Positions 36,755-45,318 of a DNA stretch of 49,607 bases are shown in pieces. The notes under the pieces were generated by a model that was given only the letters and a program-made list of their open reading frames with translations, was not told the DNA's origin and made no database searches. A program made the position numbers and the translations under genes. Position 1 is the first letter of the stretch. Each line of letters begins with the position of its first letter. The stretch lies in contig WQRQ01000005.1 in assembly GCA_009786685.1 (NCBI GenBank), positions 1 through 49,607 on the forward strand. Direction: 5' to 3'. The DNA is from Defluviitaleaceae bacterium. GTDB taxonomy: Bacteria; Bacillota; Clostridia; Lachnospirales; WQUN01.

Positions 36755-38263
36755 ATGAAATCCGTCCGCATGAAGGGCATTACCAAAAACTTTGGTAATT
36801 TCCGCGCCCTTGACAATGTAGATTTGGAAGTAGAAAAAGCCGGCATCGTAGCCCTCCTTGGAGAAAACGGTGCCGGCAAGTCTACTTTAATGAATATTTT
36901 GTACGGCCTTTTCCCCGCCGACGGCGGAGAAATTTTTATCAATGAACAAAAAGTAAATATAAAAAGCCCGGCGCATTCGATTGCACACGGTATCGGCATG
37001 GTACATCAGCATTTTATGCTGGTTGGCAAGCTGACCGTGGCTCAAAATATTATTTTGGGAGCAGAAAAAACGCGCATGGGCTTTTTTAATAAGAAAAAAC
37101 TAAACACGGAAATCATGGAAATTTCGGAAAAATACGGCCTATTCATAGAGCCTAACAAAAAAATAGACGAAATCTCGGTAGGGATGCAGCAGCGCATAGA
37201 AATCCTAAAAGTCCTGTATCGCGGCGCAGACATTCTAATATTTGACGAGCCAACCGCCGTCCTCACCCCGCAAGAAATCACGGAGTTTATGGCAATCCTG
37301 CGCAACTTGGCAAATGCGGGCAAAAGCATAATACTAATCACGCACAAGCTGAAAGAAATAAAACAAGTGGCAGAAATCTGCACGGTAATCCGCCGCGGCA
37401 AATACATCGGCACGGTAAACGTGGCAGAAACAACAGAAAAGCAACTCGCCGCCATGATGGTAGGCCGAGAAGTAATCCTAAACGTAGAAAAGCAACCCGC
37501 CACCCCAACAGAAACCGCCTTGGAAGTAAAAAGCCTAACAGCCGAGGACGAAAACGGCATACAAAAACTAAAAAACCTAAGCTTTACGCTAAGCAAAGGC
37601 GAAATCTACGGCATAGCAGGTGTAGACGGCAACGGCCAAAAAGAGCTGGTAGAAGCCATCACCTCCCTACGCAAAGTAAAAAGCGGAAGCATAAAAATAA
37701 ATAATACAGAAATCCAAAATACAAGCCCCGCCAATGTAATAAAAAACAAAATAAACACAATCCACGAAGACCGCCACAGACGCGGCCTTGTACTGGACTT
37801 TACGGTGGAAAACAACGCAATCCTGGGCAAGCAAAGCGAGTTTGCCAACCGAGGCGTATTGCAATTTGATAAAATAAACAAATACGCCGGCGAATTAATA
37901 GAAGCATTTGACGTGCGCCCGCGTGGCTGCGAAAAGCAACCAATCAAGTCGTTATCCGGCGGCAACCAGCAAAAATTTATCATAGCACGCGAGGTATTTA
38001 ACGACCCCGACGTATTGATAGCGGTACAACCCACACGCGGCGTAGACATCGGCGCGATAGAATTCATCCACAAGGCACTTGTGGCCGAGCGCGACAAGGG
38101 AAAGGCGATTCTGCTGATATCGCTGGACTTGGACGAGATACTGGCTCTTTCCGATACAATAGGCGTAATCTACGAAGGAAAAATCGTCGAAGAGCTAAAA
38201 AACACAGACGTTGACGAAAATAAACTGGGTCTTTTAATGGCGGGGGCTTCTCATGGTGATTAG
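36755..38263 (+). CDS. nucleoside ABC importer, double ATP-binding protein
   Basis: 502 residues with two nucleotide-binding domains. The first has Walker A GENGAGKST, signature ISVGMQQR and Walker B ILIFDEPTAV. The second has a degenerate Walker A (GVDGNGQKE), LSGGNQQK, and VLIAVQPTRGVD in place of a standard Walker B, as usual for sugar/nucleoside importers. It overlaps the following permease by 11 bases. Confidence 0.95.
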   Translation: MKSVRMKGITKNFGNFRALDNVDLEVEKAGIVALLGENGAGKSTLMNILYGLFPADGGEIFINEQKVNIKSPAHSIAHGIGMVHQHFMLVGKLTVAQNIILGAEKTRMGFFNKKKLNTEIMEISEKYGLFIEPNKKIDEISVGMQQRIEILKVLYRGADILIFDEPTAVLTPQEITEFMAILRNLANAGKSIILITHKLKEIKQVAEICTVIRRGKYIGTVNVAETTEKQLAAMMVGREVILNVEKQPATPTETALEVKSLTAEDENGIQKLKNLSFTLSKGEIYGIAGVDGNGQKELVEAITSLRKVKSGSIKINNTEIQNTSPANVIKNKINTIHEDRHRRGLVLDFTVENNAILGKQSEFANRGVLQFDKINKYAGELIEAFDVRPRGCEKQPIKSLSGGNQQKFIIAREVFNDPDVLIAVQPTRGVDIGAIEFIHKALVAERDKGKAILLISLDLDEILALSDTIGVIYEGKIVEELKNTDVDENKLGLLMAGASHGD

Positions 38264-39368
38264 ACTACTAAGAAAACCCGTTACGGGCAGCTTATTTGCC
38301 ATACTCGCGGCCATTATCGTTGGCGGCGTTATTTTGGCGGCGGCGGGGCATAATCCGATTCAGGTTTATGGCGGGCTTATTTATGGTGCGCTTGGGCGGC
38401 CTCGGTTTATCGTTAATACGGTTATAATGAGTACATCGCTGATTCTTACGGGGCTTAGCGTTACTTTTGCATATAAAACGGGGCTTTTTAATATCGGTGT
38501 CGAGGGGCAGTTTATTGTCGGCACGGTTGCGGCGGTTTTTCTTGGGTTTTTTCTTAATCTGCCGCCGATTATCCACCCGATTGTTGTTATGCTCGGTGCA
38601 ATGCTGGTATCGGGCACGTATGGTGCAATCGTTGGGTTTTTAAAAGCAAAATTTAACATCCATGAGGTGCTTAGCTCCATTATGCTAAACTGGGTCGCGC
38701 TAAACCTGCTAAACCTGTACATCGGCGTAGAACGCTTCCAACGCCTGCCTACCGTCGCACACACCATCCAAGACAGCGCGAACATAATAATCGCCCACGA
38801 AATGAAACGCACCCCCGAGGGCATTGCCCGCCTGCGTGAGTCGGAATTTTTAACGGAAGTAATCCTGCGCACAGATTTTAATTTCGGCATTTTTATCGCA
38901 ATAGCGGCGGTGCTCATTGTTAAATTTGTACTGGACAAAACATCCCTCGGCTACGCGCTCAAGGCCGTAGGCTCCAACCGCGACGCGGCGGAGTTTGCGG
39001 GCATTAACGTAAAAAAACACATGGTACTTTCCATGTTTTTTGCGGGGTCGCTGGCGGGCTTGGCTGCCGCCGTACACATCACGGGTATCTCGCCAAACAC
39101 GATTTCCATGCTCGGCGGCTTCCAAAACTTCGGCTTTAACGGTATCCCCGTGGCCTTGCTTGCCAATGCAAGCGTAATCCCCAATATCTTCTCCGCCCTA
39201 CTCTTCGGCGGAATGACCTACGGCAGTGGCTACATCCAAAGCCGCCACGGTGTCGCCACAGAAATCATTGACATCATGGTAGGCCTCATCGTATTTTTTG
39301 TAGCACTACGCGCCGTATGCGTACTAATCGCAGACAAATTGGAAAAAAGAAGGAGTGGCAGTACATGA
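38253..39368 (+). CDS. nucleoside ABC importer permease 1
   Basis: 371 residues with about nine to ten membrane helices; the family motif GLFNIGVEGQFIVG and the coupling region GYALKAVGSNRDAAEFAGINVKK are clear. It forms a heterodimeric channel with the next protein (overlap ATGA). Codon style changes from G/T to A/C endings at about 38640. Confidence 0.93.
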   Translation: MVIRLLRKPVTGSLFAILAAIIVGGVILAAAGHNPIQVYGGLIYGALGRPRFIVNTVIMSTSLILTGLSVTFAYKTGLFNIGVEGQFIVGTVAAVFLGFFLNLPPIIHPIVVMLGAMLVSGTYGAIVGFLKAKFNIHEVLSSIMLNWVALNLLNLYIGVERFQRLPTVAHTIQDSANIIIAHEMKRTPEGIARLRESEFLTEVILRTDFNFGIFIAIAAVLIVKFVLDKTSLGYALKAVGSNRDAAEFAGINVKKHMVLSMFFAGSLAGLAAAVHITGISPNTISMLGGFQNFGFNGIPVALLANASVIPNIFSALLFGGMTYGSGYIQSRHGVATEIIDIMVGLIVFFVALRAVCVLIADKLEKRRSGST

Positions 39369-40276
39369 CAGACAATTTACTCCTCATCACAAATACCCTA
39401 ATGTACGCCACACCACTAATCTTGGCGGGGCTTGGCGGCGTTATATCGGAAAAAAGCGGTGTCGTTAACCTCGCGCTGGAGGGCATAATGACAATCGGCG
39501 CGTTTGCTGCGGCGGCGGTTGCCTTTGCCACGGGTAATGTTTGGCTGGGCTTTTTTGCGGCGGGTGCGGCAGGGGCTATGCTCGCGCTTTTGCACGCTCT
39601 TTCCACGGTGACGTTTAAGGCCGACCAAACCATCTCGGGCGTCGCGCTTAACTTTGTAGGGCCGGGGCTTGCTATATTTTTTAGCCGCATGTTTTTTGGT
39701 GCGGTGCGTTCCGACCCTGTACAGGTGCGTTTTCCGAGGCTTGCCGCTGTTTTCCCTTCCCTCGCGGACAGCGTTTTTAATTTCAGTTTTATGTTTATCA
39801 TTGCGTTTTTGCTGGTTATCGCCATGTATATTTTCCTATATAAAACAAAATGGGGCTTACGTATCATCGCCATTGGCGAACACCCCGCCGCCGCCGATAC
39901 ACTTGGCGTTAATGTTAACCTCACGCGGTTTTTATGCGTAATCGCCTCGGGCGTGCTTGCGGGCTTTGGCGGCGCAGCATTTACGCTTTCTATCGTGAGT
40001 ATCTTCGCGCCTAATGTTATCGCAGGTGCGGGCTTTATCGCGCTTGCAGCCGTTATCTTCGGCAAATGGTCGCCTCATGGTTTGCTGGGTGCGTGCCTTA
40101 TTTTCGGCTTTTTCCAAGCACTGGCCATACGCTTACGCGGATACGATTTGCCCGTGCCGTTGCAGGTTATCACCATCATGCCGTACATCCTCACCATCAT
40201 TATCCTTGTACTTTTCGTCGGGAAATCCGTCGCCCCCAAAGCCGTCGGTATCCCCTACAAGAAAGGAGCGCACTAA
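39365..40276 (+). CDS. nucleoside ABC importer permease 2
   Basis: 303 residues, about eight to ten membrane helices. GVVNLALEGIMTIGAF and GLRIIAIGEHPAAADTLGVNV match the second permease of BMP-type importers. The ATG at 39365 overlaps the upstream stop as ATGA; the stop TAA overlaps the next start as TAATG. Confidence 0.93.
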   Translation: MTDNLLLITNTLMYATPLILAGLGGVISEKSGVVNLALEGIMTIGAFAAAAVAFATGNVWLGFFAAGAAGAMLALLHALSTVTFKADQTISGVALNFVGPGLAIFFSRMFFGAVRSDPVQVRFPRLAAVFPSLADSVFNFSFMFIIAFLLVIAMYIFLYKTKWGLRIIAIGEHPAAADTLGVNVNLTRFLCVIASGVLAGFGGAAFTLSIVSIFAPNVIAGAGFIALAAVIFGKWSPHGLLGACLIFGFFQALAIRLRGYDLPVPLQVITIMPYILTIIILVLFVGKSVAPKAVGIPYKKGAH

Positions 40277-40836
40277 TGCTTCTTTTTATAAACGCATGTA
40301 TGCGCGGCGCAGAAATCTCCCGCACGTTTAAACTATGCCACGCCTTTCTGCAAAACCGCCAATTCGAAGAAATAGACCTGACAAAAAACGCGCCTGCATT
40401 CCTTACAGGCGAAGATATCATCACTCGCGACGAGCTAATCGACAACAACAAGCTCCATTCCCCCACCCTTAGCCACGCCGTCCAATTTTCCGCCGCAGAA
40501 GAAATCCTCATAGGCGCGCCGTACTGGGATTTATCCTTCCCCGCCGCCCTAAAAGCCTACATCGAAAACGTCGCCGTACGTAACATCACCTTTAAAACCA
40601 CACCCACAGGCACAGCAGGCCTTTGCCGCGCAAAAAAACTCACCTACATCACCACCGTAGGCGGCTACATCGGCAACACCGCCCAAGCCGACCACGGCAC
40701 AGAATACTTCCGCAGCCTGTGCAAATTTTTTGGCATAGCGGAGTTTCAGGCCTTCTGCGCCGAGGGCTTGGATATTGCAACCAACGACACAGAGGCTATA
40801 ATGGAACAAAAAATACAAGAAATCCGCACAAACTAA
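40276..40836 (+). CDS. NAD(P)H-dependent flavodoxin-fold oxidoreductase (AzoR-like)
   Basis: 186 residues. The ATG at 40276 follows GAAAGGAG and shares a base with the permease stop. FINACMRG...SRT at the start (FMN phosphate loop), GAPYWDLSFPAALKAYIENV and TTVGGYIG (flavin-binding loops) mark the AzoR/quinone reductase family. It may protect against quinones or have a redox role; its link to nucleoside uptake is only positional. Confidence 0.85.
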   Translation: MLLFINACMRGAEISRTFKLCHAFLQNRQFEEIDLTKNAPAFLTGEDIITRDELIDNNKLHSPTLSHAVQFSAAEEILIGAPYWDLSFPAALKAYIENVAVRNITFKTTPTGTAGLCRAKKLTYITTVGGYIGNTAQADHGTEYFRSLCKFFGIAEFQAFCAEGLDIATNDTEAIMEQKIQEIRTN

Positions 40837-40866
40837 ATGGCCAAAGGCCAAATGGAGGGCTTTTAA

Positions 40867-41961
40867 ATGCTAAAAGTAAAACCAAAAGACCAATGCATGT
40901 TTGACGAAATCTCCCTTGGAGAAGTAATGCTCCGCCTGGACCCCGGCGAAGGCCGTATCCGCACCACCCGTACCTTCCGCGCATGGGAAGGCGGCGGCGA
41001 ATACAACGTAGCCCGCGGCTTGCGCAGGTGCTTCAAGCTTAACACCGCCATCGTAACTGCCTTCGCGGACAACGACATCGGCTACCTCGTCGAAGACTTC
41101 ATCTTACAAGGCGGCGTAGACACCCGCTTCATCAAATGGGAGCCATACGACGGCATAGGCCGCAACGCCCGCAACGGCATTAACTTCACGGAGCGCGGCT
41201 ACGGCGTACGCGGTGCGGTAGGCATTTCCGACCGCGCAAACACCGCGGTATCCCATCTAAAACCGGGAGACATCGACTGGGACTACATTTTCGGCACATG
41301 CGGCGCACGCTGGTTTCACACCGGCGGAATCTTCGCCGCCCTCTCCGAAACCACAGCACAAGTAGCCCTTGAAGCCGCAAAAGCCGCAAAAAAGCACGGC
41401 ACAATAGTCTCCTACGACCTAAACTACCGCCCGTCCCTATGGAAAGACATAGGCGGCAAGGCCAAAGCTCAAAAAGTTAACAAAGAAATCGCAAAATACA
41501 TTGACGTTATGATAGGTAACGAAGAAGACTTCACAGCCTGCCTCGGCTTGGAAGTCTCCGGCAACACCGAAAACCTGTCCGAGCTTAACCTCGACGGCTA
41601 CAAAGCCATGATAAACGCGGCCTCCACCGCATACCCCAACTTCAAAGTAATAGGCACGACCCTACGCGAAGTACGCACGGCCACCATAAACGACTGGTCG
41701 GCCATGTGCTGGGCAGAAGGCGAAATCTACCAAGGCATGGAACTCAAAGGCCTCGAAATCCTCGACCGCGTAGGCGGCGGCGACAGCTTCGCCTCCGGTC
41801 TTATCTACGGCCTCATGCACGGCAAAGACTACCAAACCGCCCTAAACTACGGCGTATGCCACGGCGCACTCGCCATGACAACCGCCGGCGACACAACAAT
41901 GGCAATCCAAAAAGAAGTAGAAGCTCTAATGAAAGGCGCGGGGGCACGCGTCCAAAGATAA
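40867..41961 (+). CDS. kdgK: 2-keto-3-deoxygluconate kinase, PfkB family
   Basis: 364 residues, a ribokinase-fold sugar kinase. N-terminal GEVMLRLDPGEGRI and GGGEYNVARGL (sugar binding), YDLNYRPSLW in the middle, and the ATP/anion-hole motif DRVGGGDSFASGL with catalytic Asp near the C-terminus. This combination fits KDG kinases, which phosphorylate the product of uronate breakdown. No aldolase partner is in the window. Strongly A/C-ending codons throughout. Confidence 0.82.
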   Translation: MLKVKPKDQCMFDEISLGEVMLRLDPGEGRIRTTRTFRAWEGGGEYNVARGLRRCFKLNTAIVTAFADNDIGYLVEDFILQGGVDTRFIKWEPYDGIGRNARNGINFTERGYGVRGAVGISDRANTAVSHLKPGDIDWDYIFGTCGARWFHTGGIFAALSETTAQVALEAAKAAKKHGTIVSYDLNYRPSLWKDIGGKAKAQKVNKEIAKYIDVMIGNEEDFTACLGLEVSGNTENLSELNLDGYKAMINAASTAYPNFKVIGTTLREVRTATINDWSAMCWAEGEIYQGMELKGLEILDRVGGGDSFASGLIYGLMHGKDYQTALNYGVCHGALAMTTAGDTTMAIQKEVEALMKGAGARVQR

Positions 41962-42016
41962 GACCTTGGGGCTCCGCCCCAAACCCTGCAAGGGGACGCA
42001 GCCCCCTTGACCCCCA
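41960..42016. repeat. dispersed GC-rich intergenic repeat, copy 2
   Basis: AAGACCTTGGGGCTCCGCCC at the left, a middle CAAACCCTGCAAGGGGACG and a right end CCCTTGACCCCC. Copy 3 (43291-43350) is the same sequence inverted, on the other side of the U32 peptidase gene. GGGGCTCCGCCCC can fold into a hairpin. Confidence 0.85.
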
Positions 42017-42021
42017 ACATT

Positions 42022-42059
42022 AAAAAAATGCGATTCGCTGGTGCGAATCGCATTTTTTT
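42022..42059. terminator. bidirectional terminator between kdgK and the U32 peptidase gene
   Basis: AAAAAAATGCGATTCG and CGAATCGCATTTTTTT form a perfect 16-bp stem with a 6-base loop, with T-runs on both strands. Confidence 0.95.
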
Positions 42060-42063
42060 GTGG

Positions 42064-43275
42064 TTAGGCTTTTCTTATCATGTCGTACATGGCTATTGGG
42101 TGGTCTACCTTCAGTTTGATTTTTTGTTTTGGGTGGGGGGCTGTGGTTATTTCTTCTCCGTCTTCGTTGTACATTTTTTCTACTGTTTGGGTAAAGTTTT
42201 TGCCTGTGGTGCGTAGGATTTCTATTTTGTCGCCTACTTGGAATTTGTTGCGTTGTTCTATGTGGGCGTGGTCGTTTTCGTAGGAATAGACCATGGCTAG
42301 GAAGTCTTGGACGGTTACTTGGTTTTCGCCTTTGTAGTCGTGGTCGCCGGCTGTCATTTTGCCGTGGAAAAAGCCTGTGGTGTAGCCGCGAGAGCCTACT
42401 TTGTGGAGTTCGGATTGGTAGTGGGGGATGTTGCTTGTGTATAGGGCGGGGTCGTGGGCGTAGTCGTTTAAGGCTTGGCGGTATATTTTTGTTACTGCGC
42501 CTACGTAGTATTCGGTTTTCATGCGGCCTTCTATTTTTAGGCTGGATACGCCTGCGGATATCAGGTCGGGGATGTGAGAAATCATGTTTAGGTCTTTGGA
42601 ATTTAGGATGTATGTGCCGCAGTCGTCTTGGTGGACAGGGAAGGCCTCGCCGCTTTTTTCTTCTACAAGTGCGTAGCTAAAGCGGCAGGGTTGGCTGCAT
42701 TCGCCACGGTTTGCGTCGCGGGCGTTTAGGTAGTTGCTTATTAGGCAGCGGCCGGAGTATGCCATGCACATCGCGCCATGCACAAAGGCCTCCAGTTCCA
42801 ATGCGGGGGTTTTGGCATGGATTTCTGCGATTTCTGCAAGAGAAAGCTCGCGGGCAAGCACTATGCGCTTTGCGCCAAGCTCCGCCCAAACGGCTGCCGC
42901 CGCATAGTTTGTCACATTAGCCTGCGTAGAAATATGTATCTCCGTATTTTTCAAAATCGCCCTAGCCCGCGAAAACACCCCAATGTCGGAGACCAACACA
43001 GCGTCGGCAGCTATCTCCTCCAGCCAAAGCAAATACTCATCCAGCCTATCAAAATCATCATTATGCGCACAAATATTAACCGCAACATAAACCTTTTTCC
43101 CAATCCCATGAGCATACCGCACGCCCTCCGCCATATCCTCATGCGAAAAATTTCTGGCCTTAGCCCTCATACTCAAAAACCTCCCTCCAACATAAACAGC
43201 ATCCGCGCCATAAGAAAACGCAACCTTCAAACGAGCCAAGTCACCCGCAGGCGACAAAAGTTCAGGCATAATCAT
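42064..43275 (-). CDS. U32 family peptidase-like protein (TrhP/YegQ type)
   Basis: 403 residues. PELLSPAGDLARLKVAFSYGADAVYVGG at the start, the U32 signature EAFVHGAMCMAYSGRC, then the Cys-containing NRGECSQPCRFSY and a C-terminal beta domain. Relatives are needed for prephenate-dependent hydroxylation of tRNA uridine-34, so a tRNA-modification role is more likely than proteolysis. ATG 5 bases after AGGAGG. The 5' third uses G/T-ending codons and the rest A/C-ending. Flanked by inverted copies of the dispersed repeat. Confidence 0.92.
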   Translation of the reverse strand: MIMPELLSPAGDLARLKVAFSYGADAVYVGGRFLSMRAKARNFSHEDMAEGVRYAHGIGKKVYVAVNICAHNDDFDRLDEYLLWLEEIAADAVLVSDIGVFSRARAILKNTEIHISTQANVTNYAAAAVWAELGAKRIVLARELSLAEIAEIHAKTPALELEAFVHGAMCMAYSGRCLISNYLNARDANRGECSQPCRFSYALVEEKSGEAFPVHQDDCGTYILNSKDLNMISHIPDLISAGVSSLKIEGRMKTEYYVGAVTKIYRQALNDYAHDPALYTSNIPHYQSELHKVGSRGYTTGFFHGKMTAGDHDYKGENQVTVQDFLAMVYSYENDHAHIEQRNKFQVGDKIEILRTTGKNFTQTVEKMYNEDGEEITTAPHPKQKIKLKVDHPIAMYDMIRKA

Positions 43276-43290
43276 AAAAACCTCCTAGAT

Positions 43291-43350
43291 GATGGGGGTC
43301 AAGGGGGCTTCGTCCCCTTGCAGGGTTTGGGACAGCGTCCCAAGGTTTTA
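43291..43350. repeat. dispersed GC-rich intergenic repeat, copy 3 (inverted)
   Basis: On the minus strand it reads AAAACCTTGGGACGCTGTCC, then CAAACCCTGCAAGGGGACG, then CCCTTGACCCCCATC. It lies immediately upstream of the U32 gene, so the gene is bracketed by inverted repeats about 1.3 kb apart. Confidence 0.85.
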
Positions 43351-43361
43351 ATCTTTTGACT

Positions 43362-43508
43362 TTAAGCAGGAAAATCACCGTGCATGTTCCCTGAGGCGTG
43401 TACTCCGCAGTTTTTAGATGAGAAGTAGGCGCAGTTTTGGCAGTCGGGTTTTGAGTTGCGTTGGTGGTTTGTGAGGGTTGAAAATTTTTGTTTTTTGCAT
43501 TTTATCAT
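43362..43508 (-). CDS. 48-residue Cys-containing protein
   Basis: ATG at 43508 with AAAGGA about 11 bases upstream. Basic N-terminus (MIKCKKQKFS), then a compact CQNCAYFSSKNCGVH cluster resembling a small metal-binding knuckle. Codon use is the A/C-ending style of neighbouring genes, supporting real coding. No family recognised. Confidence 0.55.
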   Translation of the reverse strand: MIKCKKQKFSTLTNHQRNSKPDCQNCAYFSSKNCGVHASGNMHGDFPA

Positions 43509-43586
43509 GGTGGGCGTTCCTTTCATATTAATTTTTTTGTAGTATGTCCAATTTGGGTGTATAATATAAGGGAAGGAGTGGTGGCA

Positions 43587-44363
43587 GTGCGTGATTTTTT
43601 TAGTTTGGAAGGGTCTTTTAACAAGTATGCGGGTTTTTTGGCGGACACATTGATTTTGAGTTTGTTGTGGATTTTTTTTAGTTTGCCTGTGGTTACTATT
43701 GGGGCTTCTACTTCGGCTTTGTTTTATGTTGCTACGCGTAGGATTGCTAATCGTGAGGGGTATATATCTTCAGATTTTTGGCAGGCGTTTAAGGTTAATT
43801 TTAAGCGAGGGACTATTATTTGGTTGCTCGTTTTTTTTGTCAGCATTGTGATTATTTGGAATATGATGCTGGCGATACAAGAGCCGGAGATTATGGGGGC
43901 TTTTGCTACTATGATTTTGCCTGCGCAGGTTGTGCTTTTGGTTTTGGTGTCGTTTGTAGCTACTTTTGCGTTCCCTGTGACGGCGCGGTTTGATATGGGT
44001 GTTAGGGAGACGTTAAAGACTTGTTTTTTTATGGCGATTAAGCATTTGTTTACATCGGTGAGTTGTGTGGCGTTGTTGATAACTTTGGTTGGGGTTTCGT
44101 TGTTTTTTTGGGAGCCGCTTTTGTTTATGACGCCGGGTATTTATGGGATGTTGGCTTCTTATTTAATAATGCGGGTGTTTAAAAAATATAGGCCGGAGAT
44201 GGACAAAGACCCTGTTTTGGAATTGCAAGAGATTGAGCAAAAGCGAGCGGAAGAAAAACGTAGGCGCGAGCTGGGTTTGGGCTTTACAGCAGAAGCTGAT
44301 GGAAATATAATTGAAGAAAAATTTGAGGAGGAAGAAAATGAAGAAGTACGAGTTGAAGAATAA
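43587..44363 (+). CDS. DUF624 (YesL-like) membrane protein
   Basis: 258 residues. I chose the GTG at 43587, 8 bases after GGAAGGAG. Five to six membrane helices occupy residues 15-205; FFSLPVVTIGASTSALFY near the N-terminus and TARFDMGVRETLKTCF are typical of the YesL family, often found with carbohydrate transport genes. A charged C-terminal tail (about 50 residues, very Glu-rich) is cytoplasmic. It overlaps galM by 26 bases. Codons end mostly in G or T. Confidence 0.85.
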   Translation: MRDFFSLEGSFNKYAGFLADTLILSLLWIFFSLPVVTIGASTSALFYVATRRIANREGYISSDFWQAFKVNFKRGTIIWLLVFFVSIVIIWNMMLAIQEPEIMGAFATMILPAQVVLLVLVSFVATFAFPVTARFDMGVRETLKTCFFMAIKHLFTSVSCVALLITLVGVSLFFWEPLLFMTPGIYGMLASYLIMRVFKKYRPEMDKDPVLELQEIEQKRAEEKRRRELGLGFTAEADGNIIEEKFEEEENEEVRVEE

Positions 44364-45318
44364 GAACGGCATGAAAATGACGGTAACAAACTTGGGCTGT
44401 GCGATTATGACATTGACAGTGCCTGCAAAGGGCGGGGAAAAAGATATCGTGCTTGGGTTGGACACGCCCGAGGATTATACAAAAAAGCACCCGTATTTTG
44501 GTGTGGCGGTGGGGCGTTTTGCTAACCGTATCGGCGCGGGCAAGTTTTCGCTTGGTGGCAAGGAGTATCAACTTGAGAAAAACGAAAACGGTGCGCACCA
44601 TTTGCATGGCGGAAGCAAAGGATTTGATAAAAAGGAATGGAATGTGGATTCTGCCGATGATGGAAAGATTGTATTTTCGCTGCAAAGCCCTGATGGGGAT
44701 GAAGGATATCCCGGTGATTTGACGGCTAAAATTACCTATACGCTTACCGACGCAAATGTTTTGCGTATAGATTACGAGGCCACTACGGAGACGGAGACCA
44801 TTTGTAATTTAACCAACCACAGCTATTTTAATCTTTTTGGGCATGACACAAAGGATGTTTTTGCGCACGAAATGCAGATTTTTTCGGATAAAATGACGGC
44901 TGTTGATGATGGTTTGATTCCTACGGGCGGATTTGTTGAGGTTGCGGGTACGCCCTTTGATTTTACGTCGCCAAAGCTGATTGGTAAGGACATAAAGGTC
45001 GCAGGCGAAGTAAATAACACAGGCGGCTACGACCATAACTATGTACTTCGCGGCGAAGGCAAAGCTGCCAACGTGTACGCGCCCGCCACAGGAATCCGCA
45101 TGACAGTAAGCACCAACAGCCCCGGAATGCAGTTTTACTCCGGCAACTTTATAGACGGCACGGTAAGCGGAAAAGGCGCAACATACCCGCAGTACAGCGG
45201 TTTTTGTCTAGAAACACAGCTTTTCCCTGACGGAATAAACAAGCCAAGCTTCCCGTCTTGCGTGGTGAAAAAAGGCACACCACAAAAATTTTACACAGAA
45301 TTCACATTTGAATGGTAG
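44338..45318 (+). CDS. galM: aldose 1-epimerase (galactose mutarotase)
   Basis: 326 residues. ATG after GAGGAGGAAG inside the end of the previous gene. Substrate-site residues are visible: GRFANRIG, HHLHGG, the catalytic His in NLTNHSYFNL and the late catalytic Glu in GFCLETQ. It interconverts sugar anomers in the cytosol. Codon style shifts from G/T to A/C endings at about 44990. Confidence 0.95.
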   Translation: MKKYELKNKNGMKMTVTNLGCAIMTLTVPAKGGEKDIVLGLDTPEDYTKKHPYFGVAVGRFANRIGAGKFSLGGKEYQLEKNENGAHHLHGGSKGFDKKEWNVDSADDGKIVFSLQSPDGDEGYPGDLTAKITYTLTDANVLRIDYEATTETETICNLTNHSYFNLFGHDTKDVFAHEMQIFSDKMTAVDDGLIPTGGFVEVAGTPFDFTSPKLIGKDIKVAGEVNNTGGYDHNYVLRGEGKAANVYAPATGIRMTVSTNSPGMQFYSGNFIDGTVSGKGATYPQYSGFCLETQLFPDGINKPSFPSCVVKKGTPQKFYTEFTFEW

